Assembly: GCF_001426645.1 (NCBI RefSeq)
Contig: NZ_LMEX01000001.1
Location: 1,068,755 to 1,132,754 of the forward strand
Length of the DNA stretch: 64,000 bases
Direction of reading: 5' to 3'
Source: Rhodanobacter sp. Root480
GTDB taxonomy: Bacteria; Pseudomonadota; Gammaproteobacteria; Xanthomonadales; Rhodanobacteraceae
Shown here: piece by piece, positions 9,055 to 17,979 of the stretch
Position numbering within the stretch: the stretch's first letter is position 1
Layout of the letters: each line of letters starts with the position of its first letter
Program-made: the position numbers and the translations under genes
The notes under the pieces: generated by a model
Database searches by the model: none
Told to the model about the DNA's origin: nothing
Seen by the model: the letters and a program-made list of their open reading frames with translations, nothing else

Positions 9055-9075
9055 GTGTCTCCTTCGGTGAGACAC
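9055..9075. other. stem-loop with UUCG-type loop
   Basis: GTGTCTC (9055-9061) pairs with GAGACAC (9069-9075) around a CTTCGGT loop. It stands 45 nt before the start of the zinc-ribbon gene, with no T-run behind it, so it is more likely part of the 5' leader than a terminator. Role unknown. Confidence 0.35.
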
Positions 9076-9120
9076 GTGTTTCATATCTTCCTATCAAATC
9101 CGACCAACTGGGGGAATACC

Positions 9121-9423
9121 ATGCCCAACCAAACACCGTGTGCACTCTGTGGGACAACCACTCGAAACCATATCCAAGGTCGCTTCGGATGCGCCTGCGT
9201 CGAGTGCCTGGGAGAAGCGGCGAAGCAAGCCATCGCCAAGTCCAAACTGGTGGAGCGCCCCTCGGTCACGGCTTCCGATCGCTGCGTGATGTGCGGGGAT
9301 CCAATCACGAAGGGAAATCTGACGGCGACGCGCTTCGCCTACAGCGTCTGCCATCCCTGTTTGGTTGAAACGCTTGAAGGCGCCGCCGAAGGGAATACCA
9401 CCATGATCCAAGTGGCCTTTTAG
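9121..9423 (+). CDS. small protein with multiple CxxC knuckles (zinc-ribbon-like)
   Basis: A 100-residue protein starting at ATG 9121, with GGGG nearby as ribosome site. It has four cysteine pairs: CALC, CACVEC, CVMC and CHPC, spaced as two treble-clef or zinc-ribbon units (CxxC-x~13-CxxxC and CxxC-x~20-CxxC). This suggests two structural zinc sites and possible nucleic-acid or protein binding. No enzymatic motif is present. It lies 124 nt before a PD-(D/E)XK-like protein in a less GC-rich patch, so the two may have been acquired together. Family not recognised. Confidence 0.65.
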   Translation: MPNQTPCALCGTTTRNHIQGRFGCACVECLGEAAKQAIAKSKLVERPSVTASDRCVMCGDPITKGNLTATRFAYSVCHPCLVETLEGAAEGNTTMIQVAF

Positions 9424-9547
9424 GCGCAGCCACTCTGACGATATGCGCGGAAGCTTGTCTACTTCCAACATCGACGGAGTGGCACAAACAGCCATTCCGT
9501 AGCCCTCAACTCAACAGTTCAATGATCACGTGCCGAAGGACCGCATC

Positions 9548-10204
9548 ATGACGAACCGATCTAACAAACTACCTGACTACGTGAAGGATTGCCTTCGGAA
9601 TACTGCCAACTCAATCGGCGCGGCCCTCGACTTTCTGGAATGGCCGAACGGTGGCGTGGATGCCCATCCCGACGAACACAACGTCACCGCATATTTGCAG
9701 GCGTGCATGTCGCATCTTGAACCGTCATTTCACTTTTACTCGGAGGCTCGCATTGGGGAAAAAAACGGGAGGCTGGATTTGCTGGCTTCCAACGGTGAGC
9801 TTTCATTGGCAATTGAAGCGAAGGGATTCGGCAACATCAGCAACCAGTCGTCCCAGCTAATAAACGATGTGGAGCGTCTTTTAAATTTCAGTCCAAGTTG
9901 TTTCAAGGCTGAAGGCTTCACCAATCGTCAATGGTGGGAAACCTCAAGTCAGCGATGGGGGCTCGCGCTGATCTTGTCGTTCCGAGGAAGTGATCTTCAG
10001 GAGGCTTGGTGCATGGACGACGACGGCGCGGCGATGGCGGCGCTTCGGAAACGCCGATGGGGCAGCGACCCAGAGAGTCCCTTCATGAAATTACGCGGAC
10101 TCAACTGGACGGAGCGATTTGCGCACAAAATTCAGATGGATGATCGGTGGAGGACTACCACAGCGGACGGCTGGCTTCTCTGCGGAGCAGTCGCATTATC
10201 GTGA
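9548..10204 (+). CDS. PD-(D/E)XK-like putative nuclease
   Basis: A 218-residue protein; ATG 9548 is preferred over GTG 9530 because AAGGA lies 8 nt before it. The segment GRLDLLASNGELSLAIEAKG shows an Asp, about 12 residues, then Glu-Ala-Lys, which is the metal-binding D-(x)n-E-x-K signature of the restriction-endonuclease fold; an upstream Glu in FYSEARIGE completes it. The rest has no recognised domain. There is no methyltransferase or specificity subunit near it. It may be a stand-alone restriction-like or repair nuclease, or a degenerate fold member. Codon use is less GC-biased than its neighbours, consistent with transfer. Confidence 0.55.
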   Translation: MTNRSNKLPDYVKDCLRNTANSIGAALDFLEWPNGGVDAHPDEHNVTAYLQACMSHLEPSFHFYSEARIGEKNGRLDLLASNGELSLAIEAKGFGNISNQSSQLINDVERLLNFSPSCFKAEGFTNRQWWETSSQRWGLALILSFRGSDLQEAWCMDDDGAAMAALRKRRWGSDPESPFMKLRGLNWTERFAHKIQMDDRWRTTTADGWLLCGAVALS

Positions 10205-10234
10205 GCGAAAGACGAACTATACGGAATCCAACGG

Positions 10235-10253
10235 ATTCAACTTCCTCCGTCCC
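10235..10253. repeat. copy of the ATTYAAYTTCCTCCGTCCC repeat
   Basis: The 19-mer here matches, with one or two C/T changes, copies at 26778 and 27127 that lie beside RAYT fragments. It is 30 nt after the stop codon of the PD-(D/E)XK-like gene. No RAYT coding sequence is visible at this locus, so this is a lone copy. Confidence 0.6.
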
Positions 10254-10313
10254 CTTTTCGACGCCCTAAACGACTCGGCTATCCTGTGGATGATTCACCG
10301 CGAGACGCCCGAC

Positions 10314-10856
10314 ATGTTTCGATTCCTGCTGTTGTCATTGATGCTGGCCATCATCCCGCTGGCCGGGTACGCCGCCACGCCGGCCGAGGCCGCGCTGGCG
10401 GATTTGCCGAATGTCTCGTTCCCGGCGCCGCACCGGGTTGCTTCCGGCAGGCTGCAGGCGGTTGACGTGGCGGCGCTGAAACGCGCCGGCATCGAGCAGG
10501 TCATCGATCTCAGTGCCGACAGCGAGACGCCCGATTTCGACGAGGCTGCCGCAGTGCGAGCCGCCGGCATCGGCTATCACGCATTGCCGATCCACGGCGC
10601 CGGCGACCTGACGCGCGCCCGCGTCAGACAGTTCGACCGGTTGCTGCGGGACGCGGGCGAGCAACCGACGCTGGTGCATTGCGCCAGCAGCAATCGGGTG
10701 GGCGCCATGATCGCGTTGCGCGCCGCCCTGGTGGATGGCCTGTCGACGGATGCCGCGCTAGCCGAAGGTCGGCGATGGGGCATGAAGAGCCTGGAGCCCG
10801 CCGTACGCGAACGCTTGCACGCATGGTCTGGCGAACCAACCGAAAACACCCATTGA
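10314..10856 (+). CDS. exported phosphatase-like protein (DUF442/rhodanese-type Cys loop)
   Basis: A 180-residue protein starting at ATG 10314 with a clear signal peptide (MFRFLLLSLMLAIIPLAGYAA). The core follows the tyrosine-phosphatase-like/DUF442 pattern: VASGRLQAVDVAALKRAGIEQVIDLS, then a catalytic-type loop HCASSNRVG with Cys-x4-Arg, as in DUF442 and rhodanese loops rather than the Cys-x5-Arg of true PTPs. It may be a phosphatase or sulfur-handling protein in the periplasm. It has no partner gene and is monocistronic as far as can be seen. Confidence 0.75.
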   Translation: MFRFLLLSLMLAIIPLAGYAATPAEAALADLPNVSFPAPHRVASGRLQAVDVAALKRAGIEQVIDLSADSETPDFDEAAAVRAAGIGYHALPIHGAGDLTRARVRQFDRLLRDAGEQPTLVHCASSNRVGAMIALRAALVDGLSTDAALAEGRRWGMKSLEPAVRERLHAWSGEPTENTH

Positions 10857-11084
10857 CCGCCCGCCCTCGCCGCTCGTGCGCTGGGCGATGCGGCAACTGA
10901 GCCGCCAACGTGCCTGCGAGCCATCTTCCGAGATGACTCCGGAACCGGGCATGGGTGCACCGCCCTCTTCCACGTCGTCACCCCTGCGTGCGGGACCTTA
11001 GGTAAACCTGACGCCCGTTTTGTTTCTCCGCGATCTCTTCAGGCATCCTTACCCATCGATGCCCAACTGGAGGTCGCGGCAGCC

Positions 11085-12668
11085 ATGACGGATGAATCGA
11101 AGATCGGAAACGTGAAACCGGACCACGCCGCCTCGGGTACCTCCGGCGACACGGCAGCGATCGGCAAGATCACGCGCCGGGAATTTCTCGCGGGCTCGGC
11201 CATCGCCGCGACCGGTTTGATGATCGTGCCCCGCCACGTTTTGGGAGGGATCGGCTACACGCCGCCCAGCGATCGATTGAACATTGCCGGCATCGGCGTC
11301 GGCGGCATGGGCATGCACAACGTGCGCGCCCTGGCCGGTGAGAACATCGTGGCCCTGTGCGACGTGGACTGGCACTACACGGAGAAGAGCTTTCACGGGA
11401 TGGTCGACGGCCTGGGGAAAGCGCAGGCCCGCCTCGACAAGGCCCGGACCGCCAAGGAACGCCTGAAGCTGCGGGACGAGATCGCGCAGACAAGGCTGCT
11501 TGCCAGCAAGTTCAATTCGGTCAAGCGCTATACCGACTACCGCCGCATGCTCGAGCAGCAGAAGGACATCGACGCGGTGGTGATCGCGACGCCGGACCAT
11601 CTGCATGCCGTGATCGCCAGCGCGGTGATGAGCCATGGCAAACACGTATACGTGCAGAAGCCACTCACCTGGTCGATCGACGAGGCCCGCACGCTGGCCA
11701 GGAAGGCCAGGGAAAACCCGAAGATCGTCACGCAGATGGGCAACCAGGGCCACTCGACCGACGATGCCCGGCTGATCAACGAGTACATCGCGGCCGGGGC
11801 GATCGGCGATGTCAGCGAGGTCCACGTCTGGACCAACCGCCCGCTTGCCTACTGGCCGCAGGGCATTCCGCGCCCGCAAACCAGGCCACGGCCGGACGAC
11901 GCGAGCTGGAACGAGGACGCGGTGATGGATCGGCTCGCCAATGCCATGGTCGGCAATTATCCCAAGCCGGAAGGGCTGGCATGGGATCTCTTCCTGGGCC
12001 CCGGTCCCGTCGTCGATTACCACCCCGTGTATCACCCGTTCAACTGGCGCGGCTGGGTGGATTGGGGCGTTGGTGCCATCGGCGACATGGGCGCGCACCT
12101 GATCGATTCGCCGTTCTGGTCGCTGGACCTGGGTTTTCCCACGGCCGTGGAAACCGTATCGACGCCATTCAACGGCGCGTCGTATCCCGTGGCGACGATG
12201 ACGTACTACGAGTTTCCGGCACGCGGAGGCAGGCCGCCGGTGAAGCTCACCTGGTACGACGGCGCCTTGCTGCCGCCCGGGCTGCAAGCGCTGGGTGCGG
12301 GGCAGCTGAGCAAGGACGGCGGTGTCCTCTACATCGGCGACAAGGGCAAGCTGATCCACGAGACGTACGGCGCCAACCCGCGCCTGTTGCCGCAGTCGTT
12401 GCACGACGCGGTGGGCACGCCTCCGCAGAAATACCCGCGCATCAAGACGTCGCACGAGATGAACTGGGTGGATGCCTGCAAGGGGCGCGCGGAAGCGTCG
12501 TCGCCGTTCTCATATGCGGCACGGCTGACAGAGGTCATGCTGCTGGGCGTCGTGTCCCTGCGCGCGGGCGGCAGGATCGAGTACGACGCACAGAACATGC
12601 GCGTCACCAATGCACCGTCAGCCAATCAGTTCCTGCGTCGCGAGTATCGCGAAGGTTGGGTCATCTAG
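11085..12668 (+). CDS. Tat-exported Gfo/Idh/MocA-family oxidoreductase
   Basis: A 527-residue protein with a twin-arginine signal (TRREFLAGSAIAATG, about residues 29-43), followed by a Rossmann domain (LNIAGIGVGGMGMHNV) and the EKP-like cofactor segment YVQKPLTWS. The C-terminal domain has WDLFLGPGP and IGDMGAHLID, typical of secreted Gfo/Idh/MocA proteins that act on sugars or inositols with tightly bound NAD(P). GGAGGT lies 10 nt before the start. The next gene on the same strand, 166 nt away, is a dicarboxylate/amino-acid symporter, so a fixed pathway link is not evident. Confidence 0.9.
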   Translation: MTDESKIGNVKPDHAASGTSGDTAAIGKITRREFLAGSAIAATGLMIVPRHVLGGIGYTPPSDRLNIAGIGVGGMGMHNVRALAGENIVALCDVDWHYTEKSFHGMVDGLGKAQARLDKARTAKERLKLRDEIAQTRLLASKFNSVKRYTDYRRMLEQQKDIDAVVIATPDHLHAVIASAVMSHGKHVYVQKPLTWSIDEARTLARKARENPKIVTQMGNQGHSTDDARLINEYIAAGAIGDVSEVHVWTNRPLAYWPQGIPRPQTRPRPDDASWNEDAVMDRLANAMVGNYPKPEGLAWDLFLGPGPVVDYHPVYHPFNWRGWVDWGVGAIGDMGAHLIDSPFWSLDLGFPTAVETVSTPFNGASYPVATMTYYEFPARGGRPPVKLTWYDGALLPPGLQALGAGQLSKDGGVLYIGDKGKLIHETYGANPRLLPQSLHDAVGTPPQKYPRIKTSHEMNWVDACKGRAEASSPFSYAARLTEVMLLGVVSLRAGGRIEYDAQNMRVTNAPSANQFLRREYREGWVI

Positions 12669-12834
12669 GACCAGAACCGGGAAACCGGATCGAACCCTGG
12701 TTTCCCGCCGGGCTACCGCATCAAGGCGATGGGTGCCCGACGGCGTGCCCGAAAAAGCCGGGCCATCCCGACCGGGCCACTTTACCTTTTTGCTTTCAGG
12801 TGACGCCGGGAAGCCCATCGCGTACCGTTGCCGC

Positions 12835-14160
12835 ATGACAAAGCACAAGATGTCGCTCGCGACACGCATCCTCTGGGGACTGGTCATCGGCATCGTGGCG
12901 GCGCTGGCCACGCTCGCCATCGGCCAGTGGCATGCACCGACGCTGGCCTTCATGCAACGCGTGTCCTCGGCCGTGTTCGACCCGTTCGGGCAGGTATTCC
13001 TGCGCCTGCTCTTTTTCGTGGTCATCCCGCTGGTGTTCTCGTCGCTGGCTTCGGGCATCGTGCAACTGGGGCAGCTGAACAGGCTCGGCCCGCTGGCAGC
13101 GCGCACCTTCGCCTTGTTCGCGGCCAACATGGTGATCGGCGTGGCCATTGGCCTGGTACTGATGAACCTGCTGCAGCCGGGCCACCACATCGATCCGCTC
13201 ACCGCGCAGAAACTGATGGCCGAGTACGGCGGCTCGGCCGTGCAAAGCGTGCGCACGCACGCCGAGCAACCCGGCCTCAGCCTCGGCCTGCTGGTGGAAA
13301 TGTTCATGCCGCGCAACCTGTTCGGCGCGGTAGTGGGCAATAACCGCGGGGTCATCGGCGACGTGCTGCCGCTGATCCTGTTCGCCATCCTGGTCGGCGC
13401 CGCGGGCACGCAGCTTGCGCCCGACAAACGCCAACGCCTGCAGGATGGCCTGGATCTGATCAGCGAGTTGATGACGAAAATCGTCGACTTTGCGTTGCAG
13501 CTGGCCCCGTATGCCGTGCCGGCGATGATTTACAGCGTGATCGTGAAGGTGGGGCTGGACGTGGTATTGGCCCTGTCCGTGTTCGTGGTCGGCTGCCTGC
13601 TGGCCATGGCGCTGCACCTGTTCGGCACCATGTCGTTGTGGATCGCCTTGCTGGCGCGCAAATCGCCATGGGCATTCTTCAAGAACATCCGGCCCGTGCT
13701 GGTCACCGCTTTCAGCACCAGCTCCAGCAATGCCACGCTGCCCACCTCGCTGGCCATCGCCCAGGAAGAACTCAAGCTGCGCCCCACCACCTCGGGCTTC
13801 GTGCTGCCACTGGGCGCAACCATGAACATGAGCGGCACGGCGCTGTTCGAGGGTTGCGTGGTGTTGTTCATCGCACAGGTGTTCGGCGTCGAGCTGAGTC
13901 TCGCTACCCAGGTCATCATGCTGTTGCTGGCGGTGCTCAGCGCCGTGGCCGTGTCCGGCATCCCGGGCGGTTCGCTGCCCATGATCGCGGGGTTGCTGGC
14001 CACGTTCGGGATACCTCCGGAAGGCATCGGCATCATCATCGGCGTGGACCGTCTCCTCGACATGGCGCGCACCACGGTCAACGTGGGCAGCGATATCGTC
14101 ACCGCGCAAATCGTCGATGACAGCCTTAAGCGGGCCGAGGCGCGAAACGCGCAGGCGTAG
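12835..14160 (+). CDS. dicarboxylate/amino-acid:cation symporter (DAACS)
   Basis: A 441-residue membrane protein of the GltP/DctA type. It has about eight transmembrane helices and the family signatures: the serine-rich re-entrant loop FSTSSSNATLPTSL, LPLGATMNMSGTA, the second hairpin VSGIPGGSLPMIAG, and the final VDRLLDMARTTVNVGSD, whose Asp/Arg/Asn residues bind substrate and Na+. It probably takes up C4-dicarboxylates, glutamate or aspartate. ATG 12835 is preferred because the upstream extension of the frame is not hydrophobic. It converges on the sigma-factor gene with no gap. Confidence 0.93.
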   Translation: MTKHKMSLATRILWGLVIGIVAALATLAIGQWHAPTLAFMQRVSSAVFDPFGQVFLRLLFFVVIPLVFSSLASGIVQLGQLNRLGPLAARTFALFAANMVIGVAIGLVLMNLLQPGHHIDPLTAQKLMAEYGGSAVQSVRTHAEQPGLSLGLLVEMFMPRNLFGAVVGNNRGVIGDVLPLILFAILVGAAGTQLAPDKRQRLQDGLDLISELMTKIVDFALQLAPYAVPAMIYSVIVKVGLDVVLALSVFVVGCLLAMALHLFGTMSLWIALLARKSPWAFFKNIRPVLVTAFSTSSSNATLPTSLAIAQEELKLRPTTSGFVLPLGATMNMSGTALFEGCVVLFIAQVFGVELSLATQVIMLLLAVLSAVAVSGIPGGSLPMIAGLLATFGIPPEGIGIIIGVDRLLDMARTTVNVGSDIVTAQIVDDSLKRAEARNAQA

Positions 14161-15459
14161 TTACCGTGGGCCGCCCGGCTCATCGCAGGCCTGTGCACGC
14201 GCCAGCAGGACCGCTCGTTCACGTGCATTGGCGGTGAGCGATGCCGCCAGCTTGAACGCGTTGCGCGCTTCATCCAGACGACCCAGTTGCCGCAGCAAAT
14301 CGCCGCGCACCGCCGGCAAGGGCGCGTAATCGCGAAGCTGCCCTGCGTCCTCCAGCGCGTCGACGATGGTGAGTCCGGCGGCGGCGCCCCGCGCGCGGCT
14401 CACCGCCACCGCACGGTTGAGTTCAACCACGGGTGAAGGCATCACCTGCACGAGCTGCGCGTACAAGCCTTCAATCCGCGGCCAGTCGGTATCCTCCATC
14501 CGCAATGCGCGCGCGTGGCACGCAGCGATGGCTGCCTGCAGCGCATAGGCACCGCCGGCTCCACCGAGGCGTTGCGCACGCTCCAATGCGGCCAAGCCAC
14601 GCTGGATCTGCAGGCGATCCCAACGCGCGCGATTCTGTTCGGGCAGCAGGATCGGCGTGCCGTCGGCCTCGGTGCGTGCCGGTATCCGTGACGCCTGCAA
14701 TTCCATCAGGGCCAGCAGGCCGAACACTTCGGCTTGATCCGGCAGCAGCCCCACCAACACGCGCCCCAGCCGCAACGCTTCCTCGCACAACGCAGGACGC
14801 ATCCAGTCTTCACCACCGGTCGCGGCATAGCCTTCGTTGAAGACCAGGTAGAGGACTTCGAGCACGGCGTCAAGACGTTCGGGAAGCTCGGCCTTGCGCG
14901 GTATCTCGAACGCCACCGCCTCCTTCGACAGCTTGCGCTTGGCGCGCACGATGCGCTGAGCCACCGTCGGTTCGGCCTGAAGGAAGGCGCGGGCGATCTC
15001 CGGCGTGCTCAATCCGCCGAGCAGGCGCAGGGTCAGCGCCACCCGCGATTCCATCGGAAGCACCGGGTGGCATGCCACGAACAACAGGCGCAGCAAGTCA
15101 TCGCCGATGTCGTCGTCCGCCTTGTCCGGCGCTTCGTCACCCTGCATGTCGGCTCCGTGCAGCTCCCGTTCGATGCCGAATGCATCGTGTTTGCGCGCGT
15201 GCAAGGCGCGCTGGCGCAGATGATCGATGGCGCGATGCCTGGCGGCGGTCATCAGCCACGCCGCGGGGTTGTCGGGCAGGCCATCGCGCGGCCAGCGTTC
15301 CAGCGCGCCCAGCAATACGTCTTGCGCCAGCTCCTCCGCGGTGTCGATGTTGCCGGTCATGCGCGCGATGCGCGCCAGCAGCCGTGGCGATTCCATTCGC
15401 CACAGCGTGTCCAGGGCACGATGTATCGCGTCGGGGTGGGTGCTTGCCATCATCGCCAT
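14161..15459 (-). CDS. ECF42-type RNA polymerase sigma factor with SnoaL/TPR-like extension
   Basis: A 432-residue sigma-70 family protein. Sigma region 2 is near residues 20-90 (AEELAQDVLLGALERWP, AWLMTAARHRAIDHLRQ), region 4 near 130-185 (LTLRLLGGLSTPEIARAFL, RIVRAKRKL), and then a long C-terminal domain with helical repeats (GYAATGG, LLALMELQASR, LNRAVAVSRARG) that defines the ECF42 group (DUF6596). That group is known to sit beside YCII/DGPF-domain genes, as it does here. It is the last gene of a leftward run: YCII, two VOC proteins, sigma factor. There is no anti-sigma gene, consistent with control by the C-terminal extension. Confidence 0.92.
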   Translation of the reverse strand: MAMMASTHPDAIHRALDTLWRMESPRLLARIARMTGNIDTAEELAQDVLLGALERWPRDGLPDNPAAWLMTAARHRAIDHLRQRALHARKHDAFGIERELHGADMQGDEAPDKADDDIGDDLLRLLFVACHPVLPMESRVALTLRLLGGLSTPEIARAFLQAEPTVAQRIVRAKRKLSKEAVAFEIPRKAELPERLDAVLEVLYLVFNEGYAATGGEDWMRPALCEEALRLGRVLVGLLPDQAEVFGLLALMELQASRIPARTEADGTPILLPEQNRARWDRLQIQRGLAALERAQRLGGAGGAYALQAAIAACHARALRMEDTDWPRIEGLYAQLVQVMPSPVVELNRAVAVSRARGAAAGLTIVDALEDAGQLRDYAPLPAVRGDLLRQLGRLDEARNAFKLAASLTANARERAVLLARAQACDEPGGPR

Positions 15460-15518
15460 CGATCACATCATCCCCGGCAGCCTGCCGCAAGCGTGCCTAT
15501 CCCTGTCGCACCGGCTCA

Positions 15519-15923
15519 TCAGGTCGGCATCTGCGTCTCGTCCATCCAGAACACTTCCCATTGGTGTCCGTCCGGGTCGGCAAACCCATGCTGAACCATG
15601 AAACCGTAGTCCTTCGACTCGATCGTCGGGGTGGCACCCGCCGCAAACGCCCTGTCCATGAACGCCTCGACTTCGGCACGACTGTCGAGCGACAGCGCCA
15701 ACAAGGTCTCGGTGTTGGCACGCGCATCGGCAAGGGGCTTGTTGGTGAAGCCGGCGAAGAAGCTTTCCGCCAGCAGCATCACACCTGTTCGTTCATTGAT
15801 GATCAGGCACGCCGCATTTTCGTCGGTGAATTTCGGATTGAACGAGAACTCGAGCGCCTCGAAGAAATCGACGGAGCGCTCCAGATCTTTCACCGGCAGG
15901 TTGACGTAGAGATTACGGGGCAT
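15519..15923 (-). CDS. VOC-family (glyoxalase/bleomycin-resistance-like) protein
   Basis: A 134-residue protein with two beta-alpha-beta-beta-beta units of the vicinal-oxygen-chelate fold: NLPVKDLERSVDFFEALEF at the start, and FADPDGHQWEVFWMDE at the end with the metal-ligand-type Glu. It belongs to the subgroup common in ECF42 neighbourhoods. It is third in the leftward operon, 60 nt before the sigma gene and 34 nt after the other VOC gene. Its substrate is unknown. Confidence 0.85.
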   Translation of the reverse strand: MPRNLYVNLPVKDLERSVDFFEALEFSFNPKFTDENAACLIINERTGVMLLAESFFAGFTNKPLADARANTETLLALSLDSRAEVEAFMDRAFAAGATPTIESKDYGFMVQHGFADPDGHQWEVFWMDETQMPT

Positions 15924-15956
15924 GGTTGTCCTTGGTGCGGGTGGAAGGTACGTGGC

Positions 15957-16364
15957 TCACGACCCGGACGTCACGCAATTGACCATCCACGGTTGGCCAT
16001 AACGGTCGTCGCACATGCCGAACCGCGGTGACCACGCGGTCGCGGCCATCGGCATCCGAACCAGCCCACCGTCCGACATCATGGCGAACACGCGCTCGGC
16101 CTCCTCGATGTTGTCCACCGCGATGTTGACCGAGGTCGTGGCCTGGCCGTTGGGGTTTTCCATGGCGTCGGCGCCCATGATCGAAGCGTCGCCCACCACG
16201 AGGTGAACGTTGGCGATCAGTGGCCGCATCGGCTCGGGAATATCGGGCCCCATCTCGCCATAGGTCGCGCTGGAGACAACGTCGCCGCGCAGGACCTGCG
16301 CATAGAACGCGAACGCCTCGCGGCATTTCCCCTCGCGAAACATCAGGTACGGGATCAGTTTCAT
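15957..16364 (-). CDS. VOC-family protein, PhnB-like
   Basis: A 135-residue protein starting at ATG 16364, with AGGAGC before it. It shows the PhnB/3-demethylubiquinone-methyltransferase-like VOC pattern: PYLMFREGKCREAFAFYAQVLRG, VHLVVGDASIMGAD, NIEEAERVFAMMSDGG, MCDDRYGQPWMVNC. Proteins of this type lack obvious catalytic residues and often occur with YCII proteins. It is second in the sigma-factor operon, 25 nt after the YCII gene. Confidence 0.85.
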   Translation of the reverse strand: MKLIPYLMFREGKCREAFAFYAQVLRGDVVSSATYGEMGPDIPEPMRPLIANVHLVVGDASIMGADAMENPNGQATTSVNIAVDNIEEAERVFAMMSDGGLVRMPMAATAWSPRFGMCDDRYGQPWMVNCVTSGS

Positions 16365-16389
16365 GGTGTCGCTCCTGCTGGCTGTGGTT

Positions 16390-16809
16390 TCAGTTGCCAA
16401 GTCGCTGGCGCAAGCGCTCCGACTGCGCGCGCAACTCGGGGGTGAATTCGTCGCCGAAGTCGGCGGTGTCGAAAATCGGGCGGATCTCGATCTCGGATGG
16501 CCCAGGCATCGGATTCGGACAACGCTTGACCCATTCGATGGCCTCCTCCAGCGAGCGCACCTGCCACAGCCAGAATCCGGCGACCAACTCGCGGGTCTCG
16601 GTGAACGGGCCGTCGATCACCCGTCGCTGCGAGCCATCAAACGCGACGCGCGCACCAAGCGAACTCGGATGCAAACCCTCGCCTGCCAGCATCACGCCGG
16701 CGTTGACCAGCTCCTCGTTGAACTTGCCCATCGCCTCGAGCAACGCCTGGCTCGGCATCGCGCCGGCCTCGGACTCGTCGGTGGCTTTCACCATCACCAT
16801 GACTTTCAT
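16390..16809 (-). CDS. YCII-related (DGPF-type) protein
   Basis: A 139-residue protein, start ATG 16809 with AGGAGA 6 nt upstream. It has the DGPF/YCII domain: MKVMVMVKATDESEAG, then the IDGPFTETRELVAGFWLWQV segment that names the family, and EAIEWVKRCP. It is first in the leftward operon with two VOC genes and the ECF42 sigma factor, the arrangement known for that sigma group. The biochemical role of DGPF proteins is not settled. Confidence 0.9.
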   Translation of the reverse strand: MKVMVMVKATDESEAGAMPSQALLEAMGKFNEELVNAGVMLAGEGLHPSSLGARVAFDGSQRRVIDGPFTETRELVAGFWLWQVRSLEEAIEWVKRCPNPMPGPSEIEIRPIFDTADFGDEFTPELRAQSERLRQRLGN

Positions 16810-16971
16810 TGCAGTCTCCTGTTTCGCGGCACGATCTGGCCGCTCGCAAGGAAGACGACGAACGGACACGCCCCGGATCGACATACCCTGAAAACTATTT
16901 TCCCTGGCCCTGTTTGAGCGGATCGCCAGTAGCGGGCATGATCGGCATCCCGATGCGCTGCGGAGCCCGCG

Positions 16972-17373
16972 ATGCAGTACCTGACCCTGATCCATATCGA
17001 CCCGGGCTTGCTGGCCGAACTTCCGCAGGCCGAATACGACCGTCTGATGCGCGGTTGCTTCGAGAAAGCCGATGCGCTCCAGCAAGACGGCTGTCTGCAC
17101 GGTTCGCAGCAACTGGAAAACCCCGACAGCGCCAGGACCTTGCGCATACGCGACGGCATCAGCCGCGTCACCGACGGTCCGTTCGCCGAAACGCGCGAAT
17201 TCCTGGCCGGGTTCAACCTGATTGAAGCGGACTCGATGGATGCGGCGATGGCCATCGCCCGGGAATTCCCGTGGGCGCGTTTCGGCAGCATTGAAGTGCG
17301 TCCGGTGCGCGACATGCAGGCGGTGCGGGCGCACGTCGGCGCAAAGCAGGCAGCCGGCGGCAACCGGGAGTAG
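16972..17373 (+). CDS. YCII-related (DGPF-type) protein
   Basis: A 133-residue second DGPF protein, divergent from the first with 162 nt between the starts. It begins MQYLTLIHIDPGLLAEL and carries VTDGPFAETREFLAGF and AMAIAREFPWARFGSIEVRPV. Because ECF42 factors are reported to drive neighbouring YCII genes, the shared intergenic region 16810-16971 is the natural place for a sigma-dependent promoter, but I could not define one by eye. Confidence 0.9.
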   Translation: MQYLTLIHIDPGLLAELPQAEYDRLMRGCFEKADALQQDGCLHGSQQLENPDSARTLRIRDGISRVTDGPFAETREFLAGFNLIEADSMDAAMAIAREFPWARFGSIEVRPVRDMQAVRAHVGAKQAAGGNRE

Positions 17374-17486
17374 CGGAAAGCCCGGTCGGCGCGTCAAAAC
17401 CCGCCGCCGTGTCGATTTCGGCCGTCGTCGTTCGTCGATACAGCAAGGCCGCCATTCCGGTGGCCGTTGCCGCCGAGGAGACAACC

Positions 17487-17843
17487 ATGTCCTATGTCGA
17501 TGGTTTCGTGATCGCCGTACCCAACGCCAACCGCGAGTCGTTCATCAAGCATGCCAGCACCTTTGACGCCATCTTCCTGGAGTTCGGCGCCACGCGCGTG
17601 CAGGAGTGCTGGGCTGACGACGTGCCCGAAGGCAAGCTCACCGATTTCCGCCGCGCCGTGCAGGCCAAAGAGGACGAATCCGTGGTGTTCTCCTGGGTGG
17701 AATGGCCCGACAAGGCCACTCGCGACGCCGGCATGGAGAAATTCATGAAGGATCCGCGCATGGAGGCGGCCAGCGATTGTCCGTTCGACGGCAAACGCAT
17801 GATCTTTGGCGGCTTTGTGCCGGTCGTGAGCCTGCCGGCGTAA
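17487..17843 (+). CDS. DUF1428 family protein
   Basis: A 118-residue protein of the DUF1428 family, recognised by MSYVDGFVIAVPNANRESF, FGATRVQECWADDVPEG and the C-terminal CPFDGKRMIFGGF. ATG 17487 is preceded by GAGGAG. DUF1428 proteins have a dimeric ferredoxin-like fold like the YCII and VOC genes around it, and often share ECF42 neighbourhoods, so it probably belongs to the same regulon. No enzymatic activity is established for the family. Confidence 0.9.
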   Translation: MSYVDGFVIAVPNANRESFIKHASTFDAIFLEFGATRVQECWADDVPEGKLTDFRRAVQAKEDESVVFSWVEWPDKATRDAGMEKFMKDPRMEAASDCPFDGKRMIFGGFVPVVSLPA

Positions 17844-17979
17844 CCGCGGCTCCCACAAAAGGGGCCCGCAAAACGGTGACCCCTTTCTTTGCGTCGCCGG
17901 CTTCGGGTCCGTGCATCGCCAGCCTGCGGAAATCAAGACGACCGCGGGTGAACCTGACCGCGTTACCGGCCCCTTCCCT

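Noticed and set aside
11049-12455. 468-codon frame antisense to the Gfo/Idh/MocA gene
   Set aside because: It mirrors a gene with clear Tat signal and Rossmann motifs and has no motif of its own.
12796-14109. 437-codon frame antisense to the DAACS symporter
   Set aside because: Gln/His-rich shadow translation; the plus strand encodes an unmistakable transporter.
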